Source: Azoarcus sp.
GTDB lineage: Bacteria; Pseudomonadota; Gammaproteobacteria; Burkholderiales; Rhodocyclaceae
Assembly: GCA_030604735.1 (NCBI GenBank)
Contig: JAUVVG010000039.1
Span: 1-32,173 of the forward strand
Direction: 5' to 3'
DNA: 32,173 nucleotides
The notes beneath the pieces were generated by a model. The model did not search any database, was not told where the DNA came from, and worked only from the letters and a program-made list of their open reading frames with translations. Shown piece by piece: positions 8,486 to 15,611 of this stretch (positions are counted from its first letter, which is position 1; the number at the start of each line of letters is the position of its first letter). Both the position numbers and the translations under genes were made by a program.

Positions 8486-8914
8486 ATGAATGACGAACTG
8501 TCCCCACCGCTACGGCACGGGGGCTGCCAATGTGGCGCCATCCGCTACGCATTTCAGGGTGACCCCCTCCGGCTGATTGTCTGCCACTGCCGCGAATGCC
8601 AGAAACAGTCTGCGTCGGCGTTCGGCATCTCGGTCTTCGTGCCGCGGGAACGCTTTCACGTAACGCTCGGCACGCCGCGATTCTGGTCGCGTCCAACCGA
8701 CAGTGGACGCACGCTCGAATGCGCTTTCTGCCCCAACTGCGGCTCACGCGTGTGGCACCAGCACGCCGGCGCGGACGACGCCATCAGTATAAAGGGCGGG
8801 TCGCTGGACGAACCACTGGACCTGCGCGACGCAACTCATATCTGGACGTCTCGCAAGCTGTCCGGGATCATTCTTCCGCACGACGCTTTGCAGCACCCCA
8901 GTCAGCCCGACTAG
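8486..8914 (+). CDS. GFA family (CENP-V/GFA domain) zinc protein
   Basis: A 142-residue protein of the glutathione-dependent formaldehyde-activating enzyme fold. The zinc ligands are visible in the usual layout: CQC at 14-16, the CxCxxC set at Cys33, Cys35 and Cys38 (IVCHCRECQKQ), and Cys79, Cys82 and Cys85 (ECAFCPNCGS). AAGGAGAGGG directly precedes the ATG at 8486. Most members have no proven activity; the founding enzyme catalyses condensation of formaldehyde with glutathione, but many relatives do not. If the nearby ThDP enzyme released formyl-CoA or a one-carbon unit, a role in formaldehyde handling would fit; that is speculation. Confidence 0.88.
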   Translation: MNDELSPPLRHGGCQCGAIRYAFQGDPLRLIVCHCRECQKQSASAFGISVFVPRERFHVTLGTPRFWSRPTDSGRTLECAFCPNCGSRVWHQHAGADDAISIKGGSLDEPLDLRDATHIWTSRKLSGIILPHDALQHPSQPD

Positions 8915-8989
8915 CACCGTGCGGAACTGTCACGCCTATAAGGGGGCGAAGTCACCCACTCCCACAGCATGAAGCGCCGCCGAATCCGA

Positions 8990-9412
8990 TCAGGCGCCGC
9001 CGCTCACCTTGTACCAGAGCCCGTAGGCCCAGCACGCCGCACAGAAACCGCTGACCAGATCGATAAACGCGAAGATCATCAAGGCCACCGCCGGAATATC
9101 GCCGATTCCGGACCCCATCAGCCAGGTCACCAGCATGATCGCACCCGCGATCGCCACCAGCTTGTCGGCGAACATCTTCGCGCCGGCATTCACGGTTTTC
9201 GCGAGCCCCATCTTGCGGGTCGTCGCCTCGAAGAGCTTGTACGAAGGGCACTTGTGCGGCGAAATGAAACCGCGCAGCAAGCCACCCAGCGCGAGAATGA
9301 TCGCCACCCATTTGTAAGGCGTGAAGAAATAGATCGCACTGACGGCCAGCGTCACTGCCGCCTGAAAGCGGTAAGCATTGGAACAAACCGGCGCGATATC
9401 GAAACGAAGCAT
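8990..9412 (-). CDS. DUF4395 domain-containing membrane protein
   Basis: A 140-residue inner-membrane protein starting MLRFDIAPVCSNAYRFQAAV. It has about four helices: two hydrophobic hairpins separated by a basic loop (FISPHKCPSYKLFEATTRKM). GAGGAG lies seven bases before the ATG at 9412. The frame reads open far upstream to 9607, but that part has no family character. Conserved Cys residues near the N-terminus (VCSNAYR), in the HKCPSY loop and in the last helix (CAAC) suggest redox or sulfur-related chemistry, which matches the common company of DUF4395 genes with thiol proteins. No function is established. An inverted repeat just upstream may be its operator. Confidence 0.8.
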   Translation of the reverse strand: MLRFDIAPVCSNAYRFQAAVTLAVSAIYFFTPYKWVAIILALGGLLRGFISPHKCPSYKLFEATTRKMGLAKTVNAGAKMFADKLVAIAGAIMLVTWLMGSGIGDIPAVALMIFAFIDLVSGFCAACWAYGLWYKVSGGA

Positions 9413-9449
9413 CTGACACTCCTCATTCAGGTCATCTGGACGAAAACAG

Positions 9450-9471
9450 TATATCATTTTATTCTGATATA
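9450..9471 (-). promoter_or_regulatory. Palindromic operator candidate upstream of the DUF4395 gene
   Basis: A perfect inverted repeat, TATATCA (9450-9456) and TGATATA (9465-9471), with an 8-base spacer. It is AT-rich in a GC-rich region and lies 38 bases before the DUF4395 start. A TATACT hexamer on the minus strand (9448-9453) overlaps one arm and could be the -10 element, so a bound repressor would block transcription. Which protein binds is unknown. Confidence 0.55.
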
Positions 9472-9576
9472 AAAGCCACCCCCTGCTGCCGAGTCCATAC
9501 GCGTGCGGCACCCGCCGATCGACCTTCGGCCTCGACCGTCCTTGGAATCGAATATCGAAAATGTTTTCACTTCGAG

Positions 9577-9604
9577 TTGACGTCCCCGAAAAACCCCCTA
9601 TAAT
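9577..9604 (+). promoter_or_regulatory. Strong sigma-70 promoter for tRNA-Arg
   Basis: TTGACG (9577-9582), 16 bases, then a perfect TATAAT (9599-9604). Transcription would start around 9611, ten bases before the mature tRNA. A C-rich segment lies between the hexamers. Confidence 0.8.
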
Positions 9605-9620
9605 CACGCTTCTTTTCAGC

Positions 9621-9697
9621 GCGCTCGTAGCTCAGTTGGATAGAGTACCTGGCTACGAACCAGGGGGTCGTGGGTTCGAATCCTGCCGAGCGCGCCA
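9621..9697 (+). tRNA. tRNA-Arg (anticodon ACG)
   Basis: The full cloverleaf is readable. The acceptor stem is GCGCTCG with CGAGCGC (9621-9627 and 9687-9693). The D arm is GCTC...GAGT and the anticodon stem is CCTGG/CCAGG. The loop CTACGAA gives anticodon ACG at 9655-9657. The T arm has the TTCGAAT loop. Discriminator G (9694) and CCA (9695-9697) are encoded. ACG would be deaminated to ICG and read CGU, CGC and CGA. The gene stands alone with its own promoter and terminator. Confidence 0.97.
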
Positions 9698-9707
9698 CCG
9701 TTTCAAG

Positions 9708-9745
9708 CAAAATCGCCACTTCGTTCGAAGTGGCGATTTTGTTTT
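9708..9745 (+). terminator. Rho-independent terminator of tRNA-Arg
   Basis: A perfect 14-base stem, CAAAATCGCCACTT (9708-9721) with AAGTGGCGATTTTG (9728-9741), and loop CGTTCG. It is followed by a T-rich tail (GTTTTCC). It begins ten bases after the tRNA CCA end. Its symmetric A/T flanks would let it work in both directions. Confidence 0.9.
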
Positions 9746-9861
9746 CCGGCACCGAAAATCCGATTTCAGTTCATCGCCTTTCATGAGGCGCGGCCCAACA
9801 AGCTGCACGCGATTCACCCAGCCAAATCATCGACAACTGATCCCAACCCTGCCGGTGCCCT

Positions 9862-10851
9862 ATGAACCCCATCCGTCTGCTTCCGTTGCTGTTCGCGCTC
9901 ACCATGTCCGCAGCACTCGCGCAACAGGATGAGCCGCGGAACGGCACGCTCAGTTTCGTGCTGGAAAACGATCTGTTCTACAACGCGGATCGGCATTACA
10001 CCAATGGCGCGCGCTTCGCGTGGGTGCCTGACCGCCGCCAGCCGGTGCCGCAATGGGCAAGGCGATCGGCCGAGCTGATGCCCTGGTTCCCGCGTGGGGC
10101 GACGATTCGTCATGGGTATGCCTTTGGCCAGAGCATGTTCACACCCCGCGACATCACCTTGCGAAATCCGCCTGCCGGCGAGCGGCCTTATGCCGGCTGG
10201 CTCTATGGCTCGGTGGGGCTCGGGGTGGAAACCGAGCAAGTCGTGGATCAGTTCGGCTTCACGCTCGGCGTCGTCGGGCCGGCCTCTCTGGCCGAAGAGA
10301 CCCAGAAGTTCGTCCACCGACGGGTGGATGCCAATCGGCCGGAAGGTTGGCGCCATCAACTGCGCAACGAACCCGGCCTGATCCTGAGCTGGAAACGAAG
10401 CTGGCGCGAAGTGCATTCTGCCCGTGCACTGGGTAACGAATGGGATTTTGGCACCCATGTCGGTACCGCATTGGGCAACGTGATCACCGACGCCAAGACC
10501 GGTCTGATGCTGCGTTACGGCCCCGACCTGCCGAGGGACTACGGCCCGCCACGGATCGAACCCTCGTTGCCGGGCGCTTCGGATTTTCATCCGGCTGCGG
10601 GTTTCCGTTGGTACGTTTTTGCGGGTCTGGAAGGCCGGGCCGTGGCCCGGAACATCTTCCTCGACGGCAACAGCTTCCGCAGCAGCCCGAGCGTGGACAA
10701 GCACAATTTTGTTGGCGACCTGCAGTTCGGCCTTGTCGTCGACTGGAAGGAGCTGCGAATGAGCTACACCCATGTCGCGCGGTCGCACGAGTTCAAGACC
10801 CAGCGCGAGAGCGACGTATTTGGCGCGTTTACGGTGCTTCTCAGGCTCTGA
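9862..10851 (+). CDS. LpxR-family outer-membrane lipid A deacylase (DUF2219)
   Basis: A 329-residue outer-membrane beta-barrel enzyme predicted to remove the 3'-acyloxyacyl group of lipid A. A signal peptide (residues 1-20, ending ALA) precedes the mature start QQDEPRNG. The family active-site block is present: SFVLENDLFYNADRHYTNGA, with Asn36-Asp37 and the DRxYTNG segment that corresponds to the calcium and substrate site of Salmonella LpxR. Later strands alternate hydrophobic and polar residues and the protein ends in an aromatic-rich strand (FGAFTVLLRL), as expected for barrel insertion. The length matches the family (about 320). The gene is monocistronic, with a hairpin 32 bases beyond the stop. 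Activity on this host's lipid A is inferred from family. Confidence 0.88.
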   Translation: MNPIRLLPLLFALTMSAALAQQDEPRNGTLSFVLENDLFYNADRHYTNGARFAWVPDRRQPVPQWARRSAELMPWFPRGATIRHGYAFGQSMFTPRDITLRNPPAGERPYAGWLYGSVGLGVETEQVVDQFGFTLGVVGPASLAEETQKFVHRRVDANRPEGWRHQLRNEPGLILSWKRSWREVHSARALGNEWDFGTHVGTALGNVITDAKTGLMLRYGPDLPRDYGPPRIEPSLPGASDFHPAAGFRWYVFAGLEGRAVARNIFLDGNSFRSSPSVDKHNFVGDLQFGLVVDWKELRMSYTHVARSHEFKTQRESDVFGAFTVLLRL

Positions 10852-10882
10852 CCATAGCGTTCTGGCCCGAAAAGACACTGCG

Positions 10883-10905
10883 CCCCACGTTTGTGGGGTC
10901 GGACT
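10883..10905 (+). terminator. Possible terminator after the lpxR-like gene
   Basis: CCCCAC (10883-10888), loop GTTT, then GTGGGG (10893-10898) form a six-pair GC stem. It is followed by TCGGACTTT, with only a short T run. It is placed 32 bases after the stop codon, so it is plausible but not strong. Confidence 0.45.
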
Positions 10906-11082
10906 TTCCGCTTGTCCATCCCAAAGCTCGGAGCGACCGGGCATGTTTCACTCTTCACCATTCCGGACTAGCCGATCAACACAAACCATGATCGCTGCGC
11001 CTACCTCCAGTGTGTCGGGGACACGGATCACCCCCAAGGCATCGGCCTGCTATCCTATGGGTTGTGAAGTCCACTGATCGTT

Positions 11083-11385
11083 TCATCGCAACCCCAGGCT
11101 CGCGCGATCGGTCAGCGTTCCGCCAACCGGAGCGGTGAGACTGGCACCGGCCTTCAGCCTCCCCCTCGAAGCACACTCGCGTAAACCCCCGAAGAACGGT
11201 TCGTCGAACCGTCGGGCGAGCGGCCGAAGCAAGGCCATATCGGTCTCGCCGGACTGCGGGTCGACCTGGATCGCGGAACATCGAAGTATCGGCTCCTCGA
11301 CCCTGTGCACGACATCGCCACAGCTGATCGTCTGCCCCACCCAGTCGAACTCCTGCCACGGCAGCCATCGGTGCCGTCCGAGGTT
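11083..11385 (-). pseudogene. 5'-truncated MOSC-domain remnant
   Basis: About 100 codons encode only the C-terminal half of a MOSC domain. Visible are LPWQEFDWVGQTISCGDVV, then RCSAIQVDPQSGETD with the conserved Cys and Asp-Pro, and finally RLKAGASL. Normal MOSC proteins have 200 or more residues; the N-terminal part is missing. The homologous part begins right at the stop codon of the DCC gene (11385), in another frame. The open frame upstream (to 11535) only shadows that gene. No start codon with a ribosome site exists. MOSC domains bind sulfur carried by molybdenum-cofactor enzymes, so an intact version would have suited the CO dehydrogenase locus. Confidence 0.6.
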
Positions 11386-11771
11386 CAGCGGCTCGTTGGC
11401 TGACGGAGAGGAAACAGCCGCTGCAAGCGAGGCCTCAAGGGGAGGAAGGCGCGATAGCCGAGTTCCAGGATCCAGGAAAGGGGCGGGACGGAGCCCAGCC
11501 GACCCAGCCAGCGCCAACCGGGAATATGTCGCCACAAAGTTGCGAAGGCCAACCCACCCGAGACCAGGCTACCGTCCGCCAGCCGGACATGAAAACGTGC
11601 CAACGCCGTTTGGCAACTGAGACCCTCGCCCACCTCGTTAGCGGCGCTGACATCGATCCATTCGATGGCCCGACCCGTCGCACGGCGACGATAAAAGTCG
11701 ATCTCGCGACGGCACAGCGGACAACTGCCGTCAAAATAAACCGTCAGGTCCGGCTTGCTCTTGATTTCCAT
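11385..11771 (-). CDS. DCC family (DUF393) thiol-disulfide oxidoreductase-like protein
   Basis: A 128-residue protein with the DUF393 signature near the N-terminus: LTVYFDGSCPLCRREIDFYR, where DGSCPLC gives the name DCC and holds a CxxC-like pair. The middle is GGLAFATLWRHIPGWRWLG and the end carries YRAFLPLRPRLQRLF, both typical. The ATG at 11771 lies five bases after the stop of the cytidylyltransferase gene (11777), so the two are probably co-transcribed. The family is predicted to be thioredoxin-like, but function is unproven. At the tail of a CO dehydrogenase maturation operon it might assist sulfur or copper chemistry of the Mo-S-Cu site; this is speculation. Confidence 0.82.
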   Translation of the reverse strand: MEIKSKPDLTVYFDGSCPLCRREIDFYRRRATGRAIEWIDVSAANEVGEGLSCQTALARFHVRLADGSLVSGGLAFATLWRHIPGWRWLGRLGSVPPLSWILELGYRAFLPLRPRLQRLFPLRQPTSR

Positions 11772-11776
11772 CGCCC

Positions 11777-12496
11777 TCAGACATGGGGCGCCGGACGGCC
11801 GTTCCCGACAGTCGCTCGGTCACACACCATGACCGACGGATCGGGCAGTTCGAAGCGCCAGCCGGTGCGCGCCGCCAGGGCCTCCAGGTCCTCACGGGTA
11901 TCGAGGTCGGTGACGAAACGGCGGTTGGCGGTTTCGAAGGCGTAGACCAGCTCGGGGTTACGCTCGACCAGGTTGCGGCAACCGAGGTTGCGCCCGCTGG
12001 CCAGGATCTCGTCGCGGGCGTCGGCGTCGAGCATGATGGGGTTGCCGCGCAGGCCGCCCACCATGGGCACTACGACATGGCCGGCGGGCCGCTTCTTGAA
12101 GGCGGAGATCAGCTCGGTGAGGTCGCCCGCGCCGATCAGGGGCTGATCGGCGAGCACCACGAGTACCGCGTCGAGTTTGGGCGACAAGGTCTCCAGCCCG
12201 CGCCGCACCGACCCCTGCTGGCCGTCCGCATAATCCGGGTTGTGCATCAGCGTCACCGGAAAATCCTGGATCGCCGCCTCGACCGCTTCATGCTGGTGAC
12301 CGGTGACGACGACGACCTCGTCCACCCCGGCCCCTGAAAGCGCCACCAGCTGGCGGCGGATCAACGGAACCCCTTGCAGGCGGATCAGTGGCTTGGAGAC
12401 GCCGCCCATGCGACTACCCTCACCGGCGGCAAGCAGCACCGCGCCGACTGCCAGACGGGCGTAGAGCCCACCACCCTGTTTCAACGGACATCCCAT
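11777..12496 (-). CDS. mocA: MobA/MocA-like nucleotidyltransferase (molybdenum cofactor cytidylyltransferase)
   Basis: A 239-residue GT-A-fold enzyme expected to transfer CMP from CTP to molybdopterin, giving the MCD cofactor that CO dehydrogenase requires. The nucleotide-binding loop VLLAAGEGSRMGGVSKPLI is near residue 20. VVLADQPLI holds the metal-binding Asp, and GGLRGNPIML is typical of the family. AGGAG lies six bases before the ATG at 12496. It follows coxE by 21 bases on the same strand. CTP specificity (MocA) rather than GTP (MobA) is inferred from the gene's place inside a xanthine-oxidase-family operon. The symbol mocA is used in that sense. Confidence 0.8.
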   Translation of the reverse strand: MGCPLKQGGGLYARLAVGAVLLAAGEGSRMGGVSKPLIRLQGVPLIRRQLVALSGAGVDEVVVVTGHQHEAVEAAIQDFPVTLMHNPDYADGQQGSVRRGLETLSPKLDAVLVVLADQPLIGAGDLTELISAFKKRPAGHVVVPMVGGLRGNPIMLDADARDEILASGRNLGCRNLVERNPELVYAFETANRRFVTDLDTREDLEALAARTGWRFELPDPSVMVCDRATVGNGRPAPHV

Positions 12497-12517
12497 GTTC
12501 GTCTCCTGATTCTCGTG

Positions 12518-13741
12518 TCACAACCCGGCAGGCAGCCGGGCCAGGCTATCCATGTCATGCACCGGCACGAAGGCGCGCACCGATGCCGCACCCTCCTGCA
12601 GCGCCAGCGAAGCCGGTTTGTCTTTGGTGGGGTGCAGCCAGATCACGTCGGTACCCCGCGCGCGCACCCGCGACAACACCTGCGGCAGGCGCTCCGGCGG
12701 GTCGGCGTCGAAGCCGTCGCTACACATCAGCAACAGGTCGCGATGCCCGATGGCACCGCGCAGCGGCCCGTCCAGCGCCTCCTCCAGCGTCGAGGCGATG
12801 CGGGTGCCGCCGCCGAAAGCGAAACTCACTGCGTTGATGCGCTCCTGCATCTTGCGCCCCGGGCGGCGCAGCATGCCGCTGACTTCGGCCAGCCGGGTGT
12901 GGAACACGAACACCCGGGCCCCGCAGCGCTCGCCGAACACCCGTGCCATGCGCAGGAACAGCGGCGCATGACGCTCCATCGAGCGGCTGACGTCGACCAG
13001 CACCGCGATGCGGGGCTCGCGCCGCTTGTTGCGTCGCATCTCCAGCGCCAGGATCTCGCCCGCCGTGTTGCGCGCCGAACGCAGGCAGGCGCGCAAATCC
13101 ACCTCACCGCGCATGGCCCGCTCGCGACGACGGAGCAGAATGCGGCGCAGGCGCCGCGCGAAAGCGGCCACGGCGGCGTCGATGCGCTCGATGTCCTGCG
13201 GCATCCATTCCGCGAAGGGTCGCCCCTCGGCCGGGTCGTTACGGCTCGCGCCCCCCATCGCGCGGGGCGATTGCTCGGCCTCGGCGGCATCGTCACCCCT
13301 GCCCTGCCCGGCCCACGATGCCTGCGAGCCCCCCGGTTGGCTGTCGCCCTCGGCTTCAAGTTGCCTGTGCAGGTCTGCGACCCGCTCGGGCAGACTGCGC
13401 CGCTTGGCGGGCGCACCGGTGGTACGCACCGTGCCGCGGGTGCGCTTTGGAAACCAGAAATTGTCGAAGATGACGGGAAAGCGATCCCACTCCCGACGAT
13501 TCCCGCACACCGCCGCCCGCCACAGCGAAGACAGCGTGCGCCAGTCGGATAGCGGGCTTTCGGCCGCGATGCGCAACATCAGCCCGGTCTCGTCAAAACC
13601 GACCGCAAAGCCTTGCGCTCGAAGGTGATTGGCGAAGCGCCCCACCGCTGCGCGCGGGTCGCCCCCGCGCGACACCCTTTCGCTCGCGGGCACTCCCGGG
13701 ACCCCAGCCGTTACCGAACCATCGGCACCGTTGCCGTGCAT
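12518..13741 (-). CDS. coxE: CoxE-type VWA domain protein, CO dehydrogenase maturation
   Basis: A 407-residue cytosolic protein. The N-terminal 230 residues are the CoxE region, with a Pro/Gly/Ala-rich acidic linker around 130-180. The C-terminal von Willebrand A domain has an intact metal-adhesion site: DVSRS (Asp250, Ser252, Ser254), Thr313 in GGGTR and Asp342 in CSDGFD. In Oligotropha carboxidovorans CoxE works with the AAA protein CoxD and CoxF to complete the Cu-S-Mo centre (established for that species). The start ATG (13741) overlaps the coxD stop (TGATG). A GTG one codon earlier, at 13744, is an alternative. The overlap implies coupled, balanced synthesis with CoxD. Confidence 0.9.
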   Translation of the reverse strand: MHGNGADGSVTAGVPGVPASERVSRGGDPRAAVGRFANHLRAQGFAVGFDETGLMLRIAAESPLSDWRTLSSLWRAAVCGNRREWDRFPVIFDNFWFPKRTRGTVRTTGAPAKRRSLPERVADLHRQLEAEGDSQPGGSQASWAGQGRGDDAAEAEQSPRAMGGASRNDPAEGRPFAEWMPQDIERIDAAVAAFARRLRRILLRRRERAMRGEVDLRACLRSARNTAGEILALEMRRNKRREPRIAVLVDVSRSMERHAPLFLRMARVFGERCGARVFVFHTRLAEVSGMLRRPGRKMQERINAVSFAFGGGTRIASTLEEALDGPLRGAIGHRDLLLMCSDGFDADPPERLPQVLSRVRARGTDVIWLHPTKDKPASLALQEGAASVRAFVPVHDMDSLARLPAGL

Positions 13742-14703
13742 CACACGCTCGCAATCCGGCTGCCCTCACTCGGGCCGGCCACACCGGTGTCCTCGGCAAT
13801 CCGGCGACCGCCCGCCAGGCGGCGCAGCTGGTCCTCGTTCATCTGGAAGGCGTCGGCACGGGTCTTGAGCAGGGCCGACATCGTGGACAGGATGGTGGCT
13901 GCATCCTCGGGGACGCAATCATGCCCCAGCTCGAAAAGCATCCGCACCCAGTCCAGGGTCTCGGCCACACCCGGGGTCTTGTCCAGATCCTCGCGCCGCA
14001 GGCGATGGACGAAGCTCACCGCCTCTGACACCAGCCGTTCCGCCGCCTGCGGCACCAGACGGCGCACGATATCCATCTCGCGCCCGAGCTCCGGATAGTC
14101 GACGAACTGGTACAGACAACGCCGACGCAAGGCGTCGGACAGGTCGCGCGTGCTGTTGCTGGTGAGCACGACCAGCGGCCGCGACAATGCCTGAAGGGTA
14201 CCGATTTCGGGAATCGAGACCTGGTATTCGGCCAGCGTCTCGAGCAGGAAGGCCTCGAAGGCTTCGTCGGCGCGGTCGATCTCGTCGATCAGCAACACTG
14301 CTGGCTGGGGGCTGCGAATCGCCTGCAACACCGGGCGTTTGAGCAGGAATTCCTCGGTGAACAGGTGCTCGCGCAGATGCCCGCGATCGCCGTCTCCCGC
14401 TTCGGCGAGCCGGATCTCGAGCAACTGGCGGCTGTAGTTCCATTCGTACACCGCCTGGCCAAGATCCAGCCCTTCATAGCACTGCAGTCTCAGCAAGGGA
14501 CGACCCAGCGCACGTGCCGCGGCAGCGGCGATCGCGGTCTTGCCGACGCCAGCCTCGCCCTCGAGCAACACCGGCCGCTCCAGACGAAGTGCCATCCACA
14601 GCACGTTGGCCAGCGCATCGTCGGCAATATAGTCGGCCGCGAACAGGCGCTGGCGCAGTTCGCCCGGGCTGGCAGGCGCCGCCACGGACTCGGAGGCACT
14701 CAT
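13741..14703 (-). CDS. coxD: CoxD-type MoxR AAA+ ATPase, CO dehydrogenase maturation
   Basis: A 320-residue ATPase of the MoxR group. Walker A is GEAGVGKT (49-56). Walker B is LLIDE (137-141). Sensor 1 is VLTSNSTRDL, and an arginine-finger region LRRRCLYQFVDYPELGREMD follows. In Oligotropha CoxD is a chaperone-like ATPase needed for sulfuration of the Mo site. The real start is the ATG at 14701-14703, which overlaps the coxG stop by four bases (ATGA). The same frame happens to stay open up to 16155, but the upstream part runs through coxG and coxL in a wrong frame and shows no homology. With CoxE it forms the usual AAA/VWA pair. Confidence 0.92.
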   Translation of the reverse strand: MSASESVAAPASPGELRQRLFAADYIADDALANVLWMALRLERPVLLEGEAGVGKTAIAAAAARALGRPLLRLQCYEGLDLGQAVYEWNYSRQLLEIRLAEAGDGDRGHLREHLFTEEFLLKRPVLQAIRSPQPAVLLIDEIDRADEAFEAFLLETLAEYQVSIPEIGTLQALSRPLVVLTSNSTRDLSDALRRRCLYQFVDYPELGREMDIVRRLVPQAAERLVSEAVSFVHRLRREDLDKTPGVAETLDWVRMLFELGHDCVPEDAATILSTMSALLKTRADAFQMNEDQLRRLAGGRRIAEDTGVAGPSEGSRIASV

Positions 14704-15356
14704 CCCTGCCGCCGGCCGAACAGGCCCACGAAGAAGTTGCGGATCACGGCCCAGATCAGACCGAAGGCGTTGAGCTCCTTGGGTGGCGGGGGCGGTGCGG
14801 CACGTCGCGCGGCCGAGGCCTGCTGGGCCTGGGCGGCGGCTTCGCCGGCACTGGTGTCGGCCTGCATCCCGGTCTCGCCGATCTCCGTGTCCGGCGCAGG
14901 GGCCAGTGCCTGGGCCTTGTTGGAGTAGTTGGCGGCAAACTGCGCGAGCAGCACGTCGGACACCGAGTTGAGCATGCGGCCGCCGAATTGCGCGAACTTG
15001 CCGTTGACGATGACGTCGGCCTTGCCCTGCAGCGTGGTGCTGCCATCCTCGGCGGCGACCAGCGTGGCGGTGAGTTCCATCGACGCGGTCGACCCGCTCT
15101 TGTCGGCGCCCTTGCCGATCATGCGCAGGGTGCGGGCGTCGGCGTCGATGCCGAGCACTTCGATGTCGCCGGTGAATTGCGCGGTGGCGGGGCCGACCTT
15201 GACCTTGACCGCACCCTTGTATTCGTTGTCCGAGACCTGCTCGGTGATCTGCGCGCCCGGCATGCAGGTGGCCAGTTCGCGGATGTCGGTGAGCACCGAC
15301 CAGGCCGCATCCAGCGGCGCGGCGATCGGGTACTGCTTGTCGAGTGTGACTTGCAT
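14700..15356 (-). CDS. coxG: CoxG-family SRPBCC protein with C-terminal anchor
   Basis: A 218-residue protein of the CoxG (CO dehydrogenase subunit G) family. Residues 1-150 form the START-like SRPBCC fold: MQVTLDKQYPIAAPLDAAWS, CMPGAQITEQVSDNEYKGAV and the core GKADVIVNGKFAQFGGRML. An Ala/Gln/Pro-rich low-complexity linker follows, then a short hydrophobic C-terminal helix (FGLIWAVIRNFFVGLFG), suggesting membrane anchoring. CoxG has been linked to recruiting CO dehydrogenase to the membrane and to quinone delivery (family knowledge). AAGGA precedes the ATG at 15356; the frame opens 31 codons earlier without family character. Its position between coxL and coxD, rather than after coxF, is one of the known arrangements. 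Confidence 0.9.
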   Translation of the reverse strand: MQVTLDKQYPIAAPLDAAWSVLTDIRELATCMPGAQITEQVSDNEYKGAVKVKVGPATAQFTGDIEVLGIDADARTLRMIGKGADKSGSTASMELTATLVAAEDGSTTLQGKADVIVNGKFAQFGGRMLNSVSDVLLAQFAANYSNKAQALAPAPDTEIGETGMQADTSAGEAAAQAQQASAARRAAPPPPPKELNAFGLIWAVIRNFFVGLFGRRQG

Positions 15357-15611
15357 GAGGTTTCCTTGTCTCTGTTCTGTTGTGGCCGGGGGCTGTGGCT
15401 GCAGACGATCCGGCGCATTGCTCTGAATACGGCGCGCCTCCGCCTTCAAGGGGGAGGTTGGGAGGGGGATGGGTTGTTGCGTTGGCGCCGATCGAAACCC
15501 ATCCCTCCTCAGCCCGGGAGCCTCCGCTTCGTTGCGCCGCTTCGCAGGCGGCGAGCAAAGCTCGCCGAAACCCCTGCGCCGCCCCCTTGGGGACGAAAGC
15601 GGACAACCTGA
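15357..15611. repeat. coxL-coxG spacer with inverted repeats (REP-like)
   Basis: This 255-base gap breaks an otherwise tight operon. It holds two hairpins. The first pairs GGAGGGGGATGGGTT (15461-15475) with AACCCATCCCTCC (15496-15508), with two unpaired G. The second is GGCGAGC-AAA-GCTCGCC (15550-15566) inside outer arms CGCAGG (15544-15549) and CCTGCG (15573-15578). The composition looks like dispersed intergenic repeats of GC-rich betaproteobacteria (inference). A message hairpin here could stabilise the coxL end or reduce expression of the maturation genes. Confidence 0.6.

Noticed and set aside
9621-9697. tRNA-Arg as an integration site marking a genomic island.
   Set aside because: No integrase and no repeat of the tRNA 3' end was seen on either side, and the neighbouring genes look ordinary in composition.
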